Source of the DNA: DASULK01 sp036278255
Lineage (GTDB): Bacteria > Actinomycetota > Actinomycetes > Mycobacteriales > Micromonosporaceae
Length of the DNA: 10,781 nucleotides
Direction: 5' to 3'
Assembly (NCBI GenBank): GCA_036278255.1
Contig: DASULK010000098.1
Coordinates: forward strand, 1 to 10,781
The position numbers and the translations under genes are program-made. The notes beneath the pieces are model-generated. The model was not told the origin of the DNA. It made no database searches and saw nothing but the letters and a program-made list of their open reading frames with translations. Position 1 is the first letter of the stretch; each line of letters opens with the position of its first letter. Below, in pieces: positions 1 to 7,081 of this stretch.

Positions 1-640
1 GGTTGGAAGACGCTAGTGGTTTGGCATGGCATCCCGGCTGCGCCGGCGTGTTCAATGCACACTCTGGCAGCTGCCACAACCGCAGCCGTGATGCCCAATC
101 GCCGCCAAACGCGTAACGGAAGCCGCTGTAGTCGACCGATAGCCTCACGGCGCCAGCCGTCGTCCCCGTCGGGCTAGCCACCCGCATCACAACGCCATCG
201 CGCAACCCGGGGGGCACGGCTCCCCGATCGATGACCTGAACCGTCACCTCGGAAGTCCGCCGGCCAGGCCCGCTGTTGCCTCGCTCCACCCAAACCGGCA
301 GCACCCCAGCCCGTACCGCCCCTGATCCCAGATCACCAGCGGCTCGGTGATCAACGCCAGCCGGTAGCACCACCCGCTCGGATCCAGGAACAGGCCAGAC
401 TGGGGCCGGCACTGGCGTTCGCTGCTGCTTTTTGACCGGCCATGGCGTGCCGCGTACCTCGCGGCCATGGTTATTCAACTTCTCCACCTGCGGCGGCAGA
501 TGCCGGCCCGACGACTCTGGCTTTGCCTGAGCAGGCACCGTCGTCAGGAGGGATGCCACCAACACGCTGCTGACCGCTGCAGCAATCAGCGCTCGGATAC
601 GCCGCCGAATCGGAACTACCGAACCAGGGCCGCCGTTCAC
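1..640 (-). CDS. RHS/YD-repeat-type secreted protein, N-terminal part (runs off the left edge)
   Basis: The minus strand is open for 213 codons from a GTG at 640 to the window edge, so the C-terminal part is missing. The start is set by a GGAGG ribosome site at 646-650, five bases upstream. Residues 1-39 form a signal peptide: a basic n-region IRRRIR, a hydrophobic stretch (about 17-33) and an AQA cleavage site before KPES. The mature part opens with a Pro-rich segment (VRGTPWPVKKQQ) and then a beta-rich domain containing SVDYSGFRYAFGGDWASRL and QLPECAL. From family knowledge, this arrangement is typical of the N-terminus of actinobacterial RHS repeat-associated core proteins, which carry YD repeats and often a variable C-terminal toxin. 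Those parts would lie outside this window. The gene follows the LamG gene after 46 bases on the same strand, so co-transcription is likely. The RHS assignment is recognition from memory; a different large secreted beta-rich protein remains possible. Confidence 0.8.
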   Translation of the reverse strand, partial: MNGGPGSVVPIRRRIRALIAAAVSSVLVASLLTTVPAQAKPESSGRHLPPQVEKLNNHGREVRGTPWPVKKQQRTPVPAPVWPVPGSERVVLPAGVDHRAAGDLGSGAVRAGVLPVWVERGNSGPGRRTSEVTVQVIDRGAVPPGLRDGVVMRVASPTGTTAGAVRLSVDYSGFRYAFGGDWASRLRLWQLPECALNTPAQPGCHAKPLASSN

Positions 641-645
641 AACTG

Positions 646-650
646 CCTCC
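646..650 (-). promoter_or_regulatory. Ribosome binding site of the RHS-type gene
   Basis: GGAGG on the minus strand with five bases to the GTG at 640. It decides the start: an in-frame GTG at 658 lies upstream of this site and has no such motif in front of it. Confidence 0.7.
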
Positions 651-686
651 ACCAACACCGCAAGTAATTGATGACGAAAGGGCCGA

Positions 687-3600
687 TCAAAATTCGGGGT
701 CTACAGCTTGCTCGTCGAACAGCACCTGCACCTGTGCGTCCGTCATCGCTCCCTGAAAAACGTGAACATCATCGATACCGCCGCGGAACAGGTCGTAAAC
801 TACGGCCCCGCCCGAGGTGGTGTACAAAGTCCGCCCAACCGTCAAGGGCCCGTTGCCCTGCCAAGGGATCGATGTGAACGATGCTGTCCCCGCCAGCTGG
901 CCGTTGACATAAAGATGCATCGCCTTAGTGCCCGCATCGAACACGCCCACGAGGTGTGTCCATTGCCCGACCTCAGGGGTCGGCCCGCATGCGCGTGTAT
1001 AGGAGGCGTCGGGCTCGTCGTGATGCCGCATTAGCAGACACCATTTGTCAAGGCTGTCGTCGTAGCCCAAACGGAACGGGCTCATATCCGAGCCATCCTG
1101 AGCGACCACCGTCTGATAGTCGTCCAGGTCGGCGATGCTGGCCCACGCCGATACCGTGAATGATTGATCGGTTCGCAATACCGGGGTGTCCTGCCAGACC
1201 GTCAGAGGATCTGGTCCCGAGCTATCTACGCCTGCCTTCAGTGCTGATCGCCCATACTCCTCCGTCGCCTCCCAGGGCTCAGGGTTCTCCTCTGGGAAGT
1301 AGTAGCCATCAAGCCACAGTGCACTCCCGCCATCCTGGCCAGCACCGATTTCCGATCCTCGGGTCAGGGCCAGCCAACGGTTGAATCCCGTAGCATCCCC
1401 AGCCTCACAGGTGTCTTCAAGATCCTGCAGGTAGCACGGATAACCCGTCTCGAAATCCCAGCGGCCTACCTCGATCGGCGCCAGAATGCCCGGCTCATCA
1501 AAGCCACCTGAATGCGAGTCGGATTTCAATTGACCAGTGAAGTCGTGCTCGACCAGTGCGCGGTTAAACACCTGGACATCGGCGATAGCCCCATGCCACC
1601 AGTTAGTCGGCCCGCCAAATGAAAACCCTCGGCCCACCGTAAACCGTCCCGTAGCCGGCCACGGCGACGCGGTTCGATCAGCCTCCGCGACAAGTAGCCC
1701 ATCCACGTACAGACGCACTTTGCCCGCAGGTTTGTCATAGACCCCTGCGAGGTGCGTCCACCGGCCGACATCTGCTGATGTCAGCGCTGCCGTGGTAACC
1801 GCAGCCCTGGTCGCACTTGATTGAGCAGGCGTGTCTTTCATAAGAAACGACCAACGAGGCGTCAGAGGCGAACCCTTCAGACGCGTGCCGAGATGGAAGC
1901 CCGGCCCATCAGAGCCTTCCTGTGCCGCCACAACAATATCGCTACTGGTGGGCAATATTGAAAGCCGCACCCAGGCTGCAACACTAAAAGAATCGGTCGT
2001 GTCGACTACAGCGGTGGCGGATACTAACTGCGATGATGTGCCGTTAAATCCGGCGGCCTGACCACCGAGGAGACGTGTATCGCTTACCCACGACACATGA
2101 GAGGCGGTGAGCGGAGTGTCGCCCCCCAGTGCGGGCTGCCGGTCAACAAAGGCCTCGACCTCCGTCACTCCGGGATAGGTCTCCAATCCCCAATGGGCGA
2201 CCGGAGGAGATGGGCGGCCGACAATAAACTCGACGGAGCCATGACCTTGGTTGAGGGTGGCGTCGATTGCCGAGACGTAGAGAATATTGTTGCCGTACTT
2301 CGGGACCGTGAGGGTGACTGTTGCTGACTTGGGACTGGTGCCTGTTGCAGCCACCTCCGTCGTGGCAGCGCTCCACCCGTAACGGAACTTCGTTACGTCC
2401 GTCGCCGGCGACTCGATCTTAAATGTGCCGGGCTGGCCCGGCCCAGCGGGTGGCGTCACAATCGTGACGGTGACCGGCGGCACGGTGGTGTCCGGTTCGA
2501 ACTCGCACCACGGGGACCACGGACTGGTCAAATTGTAGGGATCGGGATCAGTGGCCCTTGTCCGGAAGGCGTAAGCCTTACCCGGCTGCACCCCGGAGAG
2601 GGTGGCACTCGTCCCGCGGTTGTTAGCAGGCACGGACAGCCCTGGCGGTGCTGGTTTACGCGGCGTCGAGTCGCCGTAGACGCCAGAGCTCGGGATCTCC
2701 AGCCACTCAAACGATACGGAAAGCGACTGCGCGGTGTCGGCGTCGGGATAGATAGCCGACAGCGTCGGGGTGAGCGTGCCGATCGTTGTGCGGCCCGATG
2801 TCGCGCACGCTACTCCGGCCGCCTGCAGGCTGTGGGGTTGGCCCGGATAGGAAGAGAAATCAACAACCAACTTAGCGTTGGCGGGATAAAACTTCTTCCA
2901 CCGGTCGGTGTTCGACTCGTACTCTCCGTTGGCATTGCAGGCGCAGAACCCGACCGTGACATTCGCCCACAGGTCTTTGGCGCCGGTCCGGATCACCGAG
3001 GTCACGCTGTTACCGGTAAAGTTAACGATCATATCCGGCTGCGGAGAGTCCTTGCAGCCCGTGCCCTTGTTGGCGTGCGATGCCGCTGAACTCATCCATT
3101 TGTTATGAGATAAAGCCCACTTCGTCCGTGGAGTCGACGCGATCGAGCTGGTCTGAAACATATGCGTGTACGTATCGCCGCACGACCATGAGTGATACAG
3201 CTTCATCTGCACGTACGCCGAGTGAACGTACTTACCCCGAACCCCGCTCATCGGGAACTCAAAGTACGAGCGGTAGAGAACGCCCGTATCGGGGCTCTTC
3301 CCTACCCGAGCATGGGTGGTGTCGTTAGTGGAGTTATTGCTGGTCGCGTACGCCCATCGGTTCCTCCCCGTTGACCAGGATGGGTCAACGAACAGCGGAA
3401 ACACGGAGGCGTCAGAGTCGAGCAGGGCCGGAGCTGGCCGCAGCTTCAGATCACCGGATGCGGTCACCTCGACATCAACCGACGCCGTCACTGCGGCGTC
3501 TCCTGGTCCCTCCGGAGAGGATTGCGCGGGTTCGTCAACCTCGGTCGGGCTTCCCATGACGCTCGCTGCCCCGGCCTCTGGCGACGGCGTCGAGGAATCC

Positions 3601-4355
3601 CACATGGTGGGGGCTGGCGCGAAGGCCAACACCCGACCGTCCGCCACCGCCCGCAGTTCCCCATTCGGCAGGCTCATCAACTCTGCGTCTCCGCCGGTTA
3701 CGAGCCGAATTTCCCGAACAGCCGGGTTGGCCGCTGCCTGTGGGGTCTTGACGACCAGCACATGCGTGAAGCCGGTCCGTGTCGCTTTCACCACCAAGTC
3801 GACATCCGGCAGTACCTCGGCATAGGTGGCGGTCTCGGCGTCGACGGTCGGAGCCGGCAGTCGGTCGGGCCAGGCCAGGGTCATAGATTTTCCGGCCCGT
3901 ACCAAAGTCACGAAGGGCTTTCGCCTCCGTCGGAGAACCGCACATCGGCGACCGATACGCTCGGCCGCCACCGGTTGTCCGCACCCTTGTAAAGGGTTAG
4001 GTCAATGTCCGCCCAGGAGCCATCGGCCTGCCGTGCCCGCTGGGGCACGACGGCTGACTCCATGGTGAAGCCACCTGTTGGGTTCGCAAACACCTGCGTC
4101 AACTCGGTGCGCGCCGAGGCCACCTCCACCCGCTGGCCCGTCTGTTTCGCTGCCGCAGCGGCGCTCGCTTCATCTGCCGCAACCAGGGAGCTACCCGGGT
4201 CAGCAGCTACTGATTCCCCCAAGCGGGGCCGCCTTCGCCGGAGCCCCAACTAACGCAGCCGCCAGCACCGGCGATACGGCTGCAGCCACCCACCGACGCC
4301 ACGATGCTCTGCTTCGGCGAGACACAACGGACACAGGCGTACGACCAGCAGCCAC
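687..4355 (-). CDS. Secreted protein with two LamG (jellyroll) domains, disrupted by two opposite one-base frameshifts
   Basis: The span is 3669 bases, about 1222 codons if the two shifts are corrected. I place the start at the GTG at 4355, with GGAG at 4361-4364. The first frame encodes a signal peptide: a basic region (RRSRASWRRW), a hydrophobic stretch (AAAVSPVLAAALVGAP) and AKA. It hits a stop just past a C5 run (4216-4220, plus strand). The adjacent frame carries on with GESVAADPGSS and runs to DVRFSDGGESP. At 3915-3917 the reading returns to the first frame with VTLVRAGKSMTLAWPDRLP and stays open to 687. Approximate corrected residues: N-terminal domain 60-250, beta-rich DNRLRE-like domain 323-503 (DPSWSTGRNRWAYA), two Ig/Fn3-like segments 504-713, LamG domains 718-943 and 963-1218. 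The LamG domains each have the WTHLxGVxD core and an (L)YVxGxL strand. LamG domains usually bind glycans or proteins outside the cell. The protein sits directly upstream of an RHS-type gene, a common pairing in actinomycetes. It may be a decaying gene, or intact with two sequence errors. Confidence 0.85.
3915..3917 (-). other. Frameshift site 2 in the LamG gene (one base appears to be missing)
   Basis: On the minus strand the out-of-register frame reads GAA AGC CCT TCG TGA and stops at 3908. One extra C in the CCC run would give AGC CCC TTC GTG ACT (S-P-F-V-T), joining DVRFSDGGESP to VTLVRAGKSMTL, which reads as one continuous domain. I see no X-XXY-YYZ slippery heptamer here, so a deletion or sequencing error is more likely than programmed frameshifting. 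Confidence 0.8.
4216..4220 (-). other. Frameshift site 1 in the LamG gene (one base appears to be extra)
   Basis: Minus-strand frame one reads GCC CCG CTT GGG GGA ATC AGT AGC TGC TGA, which stops. With four Gs instead of five it would read CTT GGG GAA TCA GTA GCT GCT GAC and continue as PLGESVAAD. The signal peptide lies in frame one and the following mature domain in the other, so both halves of the argument come from coding content. Confidence 0.75.
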
Positions 4356-4568
4356 GACCACTCCGACGATCAAGGTGAACGACAGTGGTCGAACTATAAA
4401 GATCTACAACCCACAGCGCAAGACAAGTTACGCTCCGCAATCAGCGCCGAAATTGGGCTGCAGAAACGCCTCCACGACGCCACATTCCGTGATCATCTGC
4501 TACGCGCGCCGAAGCCTCGACCCGCCGTCACTGGTGGGCTGGACGCTAAGCCGACTGCGGTGGCGGGC
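4356..4568. other. Gap without a convincing gene, upstream of the LamG gene
   Basis: Apart from the promoter candidate at 4393-4421 I see no supported gene here. Short minus-strand open frames exist (for example from the ATG at about 4496) but show no recognisable protein. The plus strand is open, but its translation is the low-complexity antisense of the flanking minus-strand genes. Confidence 0.5.
4393..4421 (-). promoter_or_regulatory. Candidate sigma-70-type promoter for the LamG-RHS genes
   Basis: Reading leftward, TTGCGC (4416-4421) and TATAGT (4393-4398) are separated by 17 bases. The -10 element matches TATAAT at five of six positions; the -35 element matches only in TTG. Transcription would begin near 4386, leaving a leader of roughly 30 bases before the GTG at 4355. 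This is pattern matching in an otherwise gene-free stretch. Confidence 0.4.
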
Positions 4569-4691
4569 TCAAAGACAGCGTCCGGGTCCACCAGGCGGAA
4601 CCGCGGCCGGGGTAGATGTCGACTGCCCGCATTTTCGATACGCGATGTCCAGGCCGACGAGCAACGCCTGCTCATCGCCGACAACGGTCAC
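4569..4691 (-). pseudogene. Short ORF overlapping the antitoxin stop, possible toxin remnant
   Basis: The antitoxin stop is embedded in GTGA, so a GTG start at 4691 overlaps it by four bases, the layout expected for a coupled toxin gene. The frame reads MTVVGDEQALLVGLDIAYRK and then ends after 40 residues with a Pro/Gly-rich tail. VapC-type PIN-domain toxins are about 130 residues long and begin with a conserved Asp motif; neither the length nor the acidic pattern is present. In the neighbouring frame the text (RPRFRLVDPDAVFEPAT) also looks protein-like, so a frameshifted relic of about 65 codons is conceivable. I cannot name a family. It could equally be chance. Confidence 0.25.
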
Positions 4692-4915
4692 TCGTCGTCT
4701 TCCAGGGCGCGAACGTCCTCGGTCGTTATCACAGACCCAAGGCGCACCACCGGAAGCCCGTTCTTATCGCTGCGGGATGTCTCTGCCGCCTTACCCTGGC
4801 CCAGACCTCGACGCATAAGGTCCACGACCGTTTTACTCAAGGTGCGAGAGGTACCCCGCGCGACCGACATTGCTTGTCGGTACAGGTCGTCTGGCAGGTC
4901 AATCGTGACACGCAT
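4688..4915 (-). CDS. Ribbon-helix-helix antitoxin, VapB-like
   Basis: A 75-residue protein. Residues 1-8 (MRVTIDLP) form the DNA-binding beta strand of an RHH (CopG/Arc/MetJ) fold, followed by two helices (DDLYRQAMSVARG and RTLSKTVVDLMRRGLG). The acidic C-terminal tail VITTEDVRALEDDE resembles the toxin-wrapping tails of actinobacterial VapB proteins. Such proteins neutralise a partner toxin and repress their own operon as dimers. I chose the ATG at 4915: the frame is open further upstream (to 5020), but those codons lie partly in the IS256 element and so cannot be ancestral coding sequence. No clear Shine-Dalgarno site precedes the ATG. The insertion sequence ends 36 bases upstream (28 bases to the target duplication), so native promoter elements further upstream have been separated from the gene. 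No complete toxin follows. Confidence 0.75.
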   Translation of the reverse strand: MRVTIDLPDDLYRQAMSVARGTSRTLSKTVVDLMRRGLGQGKAAETSRSDKNGLPVVRLGSVITTEDVRALEDDE

Positions 4916-4943
4916 ATACAACGATCTTAACGTCACTGGACCT

Positions 4944-4951
4944 GCTGCACG
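4944..4951. repeat. Target-site duplication, left copy (GCTGCACG)
   Basis: An exact 8-bp direct repeat of 6377-6384, immediately outside the left inverted repeat. IS256-family elements generate 8-9 bp duplications. Confidence 0.85.
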
Positions 4952-4975
4952 GGTTGCGTCCACTGACGTGGTGTA
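4952..4975 (+). repeat. Left terminal inverted repeat of the IS256 element
   Basis: Pairs with the reverse complement of 6353-6376 at 18 of 24 positions without gaps. The match is best in the last eight bases, GTGGTGTA (4968-4975). Confidence 0.85.
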
Positions 4976-5070
4976 CGGCGGTCGGGTGTTGGACTTGCCC
5001 GTAACGAGTAAGACGGCCATCGGATTGATCCTTCAAAGAACGACCAAGATCTTGAAGGACGGAGAATCCG

Positions 5071-6318
5071 ATGACCGCTATTGAGAGTGTGGACCCTGTC
5101 GACTTCCTGCGCCAGCAGCTGGCCCAAGGCGATGGTGACGTGTTGCGGACGATGGTGACCGCGTTCGCGAACGCGTTGATGTCGGCCGCGGCCGACACGG
5201 TGTGTGGTGCTGGCTGGGGGCAGCGCAGCGACGAACGGGTGAACCGGCGTAACGGGTACCGGCCGCGCCAGTGGGACACCCGTGCCGGCACGGTCGAGTT
5301 GCAGATCCCGAAACTGCGCCAGGGCAGCTATTTTCCGGACTGGCTGTTGCAGCATCGCAGGCGGGCTGAGCAGGCGCTGGTCACCGTGGTGGCCACCTCC
5401 TACCTGCTGGGAGTATCAACCCGCCGGGTGGAAAGACTGGCTGAGCAGCTGGGCGTGACACGCCTGTCGAAGTCGCAGGTGTCGGAGATGGCCGGGCATT
5501 TGGACGCCCAGGTCGAGGCGTTCCGCAGCCGCCCGTTGGACGCGGCGCATTACACGTTTGTGTGGGTGGACGCGTTGACGATGAAGGTCCGCGAAGACGG
5601 ACGCACAGTCAACGTGGCCTGCCTGATCGCCGTCGGTGTCAACGCTTGCGGGCACCGCGAAGTGCTTGGCCTCGACGTCGCCTCAGACGAGGACGGCGCC
5701 GGCTGGCTGGCCTTCCTCCGCTCACTGACCGCCCGCGGCCTCTCCGGCGTCAAGCTGGTCATCTCCGATGCCCACCGCGGCCTCGTTACCGCGATCGGCT
5801 CGGCGCTACCCGGCACCGCATGGCAGCGCTGCCGCACCCACTACCTACGCAACCTGCTCACCAAGGTGCCCAAATCGGCTCAGCCATGGCTGGCCACCCT
5901 CGTGCGCACCATCTTCGACCAACCCGACGCCGAAGCCGTCCGGCAGCAGTTCAAACGGGTCGTGGACACCATCGAGGCGAAGTTCCCCGCCGCCGCCGAT
6001 CACCTCGACACCGCCCGCGACGACCTCCTCGCATTCACCGTCTTCCCACACGAGATCTGGCGTCAAATCTGGTCGAACAACCCACAGGAGCGGCTCAACA
6101 AAGAGATCCGCCGGCGCACCGACGTCGTCGGGATCTTCCCCAACCGCAACGCCGTCATCCGCCTCGTCGGCGCCGTCCTCGCCGAACAGACCGACGAATG
6201 GACTGAGCAGCGCCGCTACATGGGACCAGAACTACTGGCCAAAGCGCGGAAGGAGACCATCGACGACCAGCCCGACGACAGCGCGGCACAGCCACAACCC
6301 GAACTGACCGCCGCATAA
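5071..6318 (+). CDS. IS256-family (Mutator-type) DDE transposase
   Basis: A 415-residue protein, full length for the family, that cuts and pastes its own element. The catalytic triad can be read as D167 (FVWVDALTMKV), D233 (VISDAHRGL) and E340 (NNPQERLNKEIRRR). The stretch D233-x3-G-L-x6-A-L-P-x-T-x2-Q-R-C-x2-H257 fits the Mutator transposase signature, and RRTDVVGIFPNRNAVIRLVGAVL is the usual C-terminal block. Residues 50-80 hold the N-terminal NRRNGYRPR...IPKLR motif. The ATG at 5071 has GGAG at 5061-5064, six bases upstream. No frameshift or stop interrupts it, so it is probably active. The C-terminal 20 residues (DDQPDDSAAQPQPELTAA) are low-complexity. Confidence 0.97.
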   Translation: MTAIESVDPVDFLRQQLAQGDGDVLRTMVTAFANALMSAAADTVCGAGWGQRSDERVNRRNGYRPRQWDTRAGTVELQIPKLRQGSYFPDWLLQHRRRAEQALVTVVATSYLLGVSTRRVERLAEQLGVTRLSKSQVSEMAGHLDAQVEAFRSRPLDAAHYTFVWVDALTMKVREDGRTVNVACLIAVGVNACGHREVLGLDVASDEDGAGWLAFLRSLTARGLSGVKLVISDAHRGLVTAIGSALPGTAWQRCRTHYLRNLLTKVPKSAQPWLATLVRTIFDQPDAEAVRQQFKRVVDTIEAKFPAAADHLDTARDDLLAFTVFPHEIWRQIWSNNPQERLNKEIRRRTDVVGIFPNRNAVIRLVGAVLAEQTDEWTEQRRYMGPELLAKARKETIDDQPDDSAAQPQPELTAA

Positions 6319-6352
6319 ACTCACACCAGGATCACCGATGGTCGTCGGCTCT

Positions 6353-6376
6353 TACACCACACCCCTGGACGTGACC
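6353..6376 (-). repeat. Right terminal inverted repeat of the IS256 element
   Basis: Reverse complement begins GGTCACGTCCA and includes GTGGTGTA, matching the left end at 18 of 24 positions. It starts 34 bases after the transposase stop codon. Confidence 0.85.
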
Positions 6377-6384
6377 GCTGCACG
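6377..6384. repeat. Target-site duplication, right copy (GCTGCACG)
   Basis: Exact 8-bp direct repeat of 4944-4951, directly outside the right inverted repeat. Confidence 0.85.
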
Positions 6385-6417
6385 ATCACCGACCACCATC
6401 CGTGCTCAGTAAGCAAC

Positions 6418-6450
6418 GGTGCCGGCTGGCCATACCGGCCGACCGGCACC
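6418..6450 (-). terminator. Strong hairpin, probable terminator of the hemerythrin gene
   Basis: GGTGCCGG (6418-6425) pairs perfectly with CCGGCACC (6443-6450). An inner GGCC/GGCC stem closes a five-base loop ATACC. The hairpin sits 16 bases beyond the hemerythrin stop. The run of six T on the minus strand lies before the hairpin rather than after it, so this is not a textbook U-tailed terminator; tail-less hairpins are common in actinomycetes. It may act in both directions. Confidence 0.5.
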
Positions 6451-6466
6451 GCAAAAAATAGCCTGA

Positions 6467-7021
6467 CTAGCGCTCGCGGCGGTCGCGGATCGCGTCACGC
6501 GCCCGGTCGAAGATCGCCAGCGGGGGGCCGGCCAGCATGTTCGCCGTCGCCGACTCACCGGCCTTTGGATGCGGGCGGGTCGGCGCCATCCGCTCAGCGG
6601 CCCCCACCGCCGCGGCCATCTGCCGCAACCGGTCGTTGGAGACCTGCTCCCGCAGCTTCGGGAACTCCTCCCGTTCCTCCCGCTCGGCGTGCTCGATCAC
6701 CGCTTTGGCGAACGCATCCATTTTGCTGTCGAACTGCGGGTTGTCGACCCCCATGTCGTACAGCTCGGAAAGGGCCTGCTTGGCTTCCTTCTCCTCCCGC
6801 AGGCGGGCCTGGATCACCTGGTCGCCCGCGCTCTGCCGCGCCTCGGGGTGTACCACCTGCTCCTCAGCGGTCTCATGCACCGCCAACAGCCGTACCAGTT
6901 CATGGAACCGGTCGCGTTTCTGCGTACCCTGCGCCGATTTGATCTGGCTGAACAAGCTCTTGATCTGCTCGTGCTGCGATTTGAGCAGGTCCACCACATC
7001 CTGCTGCTGGGCCGTAGTCAC
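6467..7021 (-). CDS. Hemerythrin HHE cation-binding domain protein
   Basis: A 184-residue, strongly helical and charged protein predicted to be cytoplasmic: no signal peptide or membrane segment is visible. The four-helix bundle carries the expected di-iron ligands: H17 (KSQHEQIK), H49-x3-E53 (LAVHETAEEQ), H58, and H111-x3-E115 (VIEHAEREE). HHE proteins bind a non-haem di-iron centre and are linked to oxygen, nitric oxide or peroxide sensing and iron handling; the role here cannot be read from sequence. The C-terminal third (about 135-184) is Ala/Arg/Pro-rich and probably disordered. The start is GTG at 7021 with a very strong GGAGGAGG site (7026-7033) four bases upstream. It lies 60 bases downstream of the GT9 gene on the same strand, so read-through from that gene is possible, but a functional link is not obvious. 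Confidence 0.9.
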   Translation of the reverse strand: MTTAQQQDVVDLLKSQHEQIKSLFSQIKSAQGTQKRDRFHELVRLLAVHETAEEQVVHPEARQSAGDQVIQARLREEKEAKQALSELYDMGVDNPQFDSKMDAFAKAVIEHAEREEREEFPKLREQVSNDRLRQMAAAVGAAERMAPTRPHPKAGESATANMLAGPPLAIFDRARDAIRDRRER

Positions 7022-7081
7022 GGCGCCTCCTCCGTCGTACGGGGACTGCCTAGAGGGTCTGCATGCCCAGCCGCCGCCTGA

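Larger units (their letters stand above)
4952..6376 (+). mobile_element. Complete IS256-family insertion sequence, 1425 bp
   Basis: The element is bounded by 24-bp terminal inverted repeats (4952-4975 and 6353-6376), identical at 18 of 24 positions, including GGT at the tip, CGTCCA and the inner GTGGTGTA. It is flanked by 8-bp direct repeats GCTGCACG. It holds one transposase gene (5071-6318) and no passenger gene. Length, ends and duplication size all fit IS256. The intact transposase and perfect target duplication suggest a fairly recent insertion by transposition without later rearrangement. It lies between the antitoxin and the hemerythrin gene. Confidence 0.92.

Noticed and set aside
3908..4220. 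Programmed ribosomal frameshifting in the LamG gene
   Set aside because: It would need a +1 and a -1 event about 100 codons apart in one gene, and neither site has a recognised slippery heptamer. Indels or sequence errors are simpler.
4441..4690. A VapC PIN-domain toxin behind the antitoxin
   Set aside because: I read all three minus frames; none gives the N-terminal Asp motif, the spaced acidic residues or the ~130-residue length of VapC.
4078..4818. A 246-codon plus-strand open frame
   Set aside because: It is antisense to the LamG N-terminus and to the antitoxin, both of which have recognisable protein content. Its own translation is low-complexity Pro/Ser/Arg with no family resemblance.
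5562..6206. Long Arg/Pro-rich open frames inside the transposase on other frames
   Set aside because: They are typical high-GC shadows of the transposase and have no recognisable domain.
4968..6360. GTGGTGTA pair taken as the outer ends of the insertion sequence
   Set aside because: No target duplication flanks those positions. Extending outward by 16 bases gives longer paired repeats and an exact 8-bp duplication, so these octamers are the inner part of the inverted repeats.
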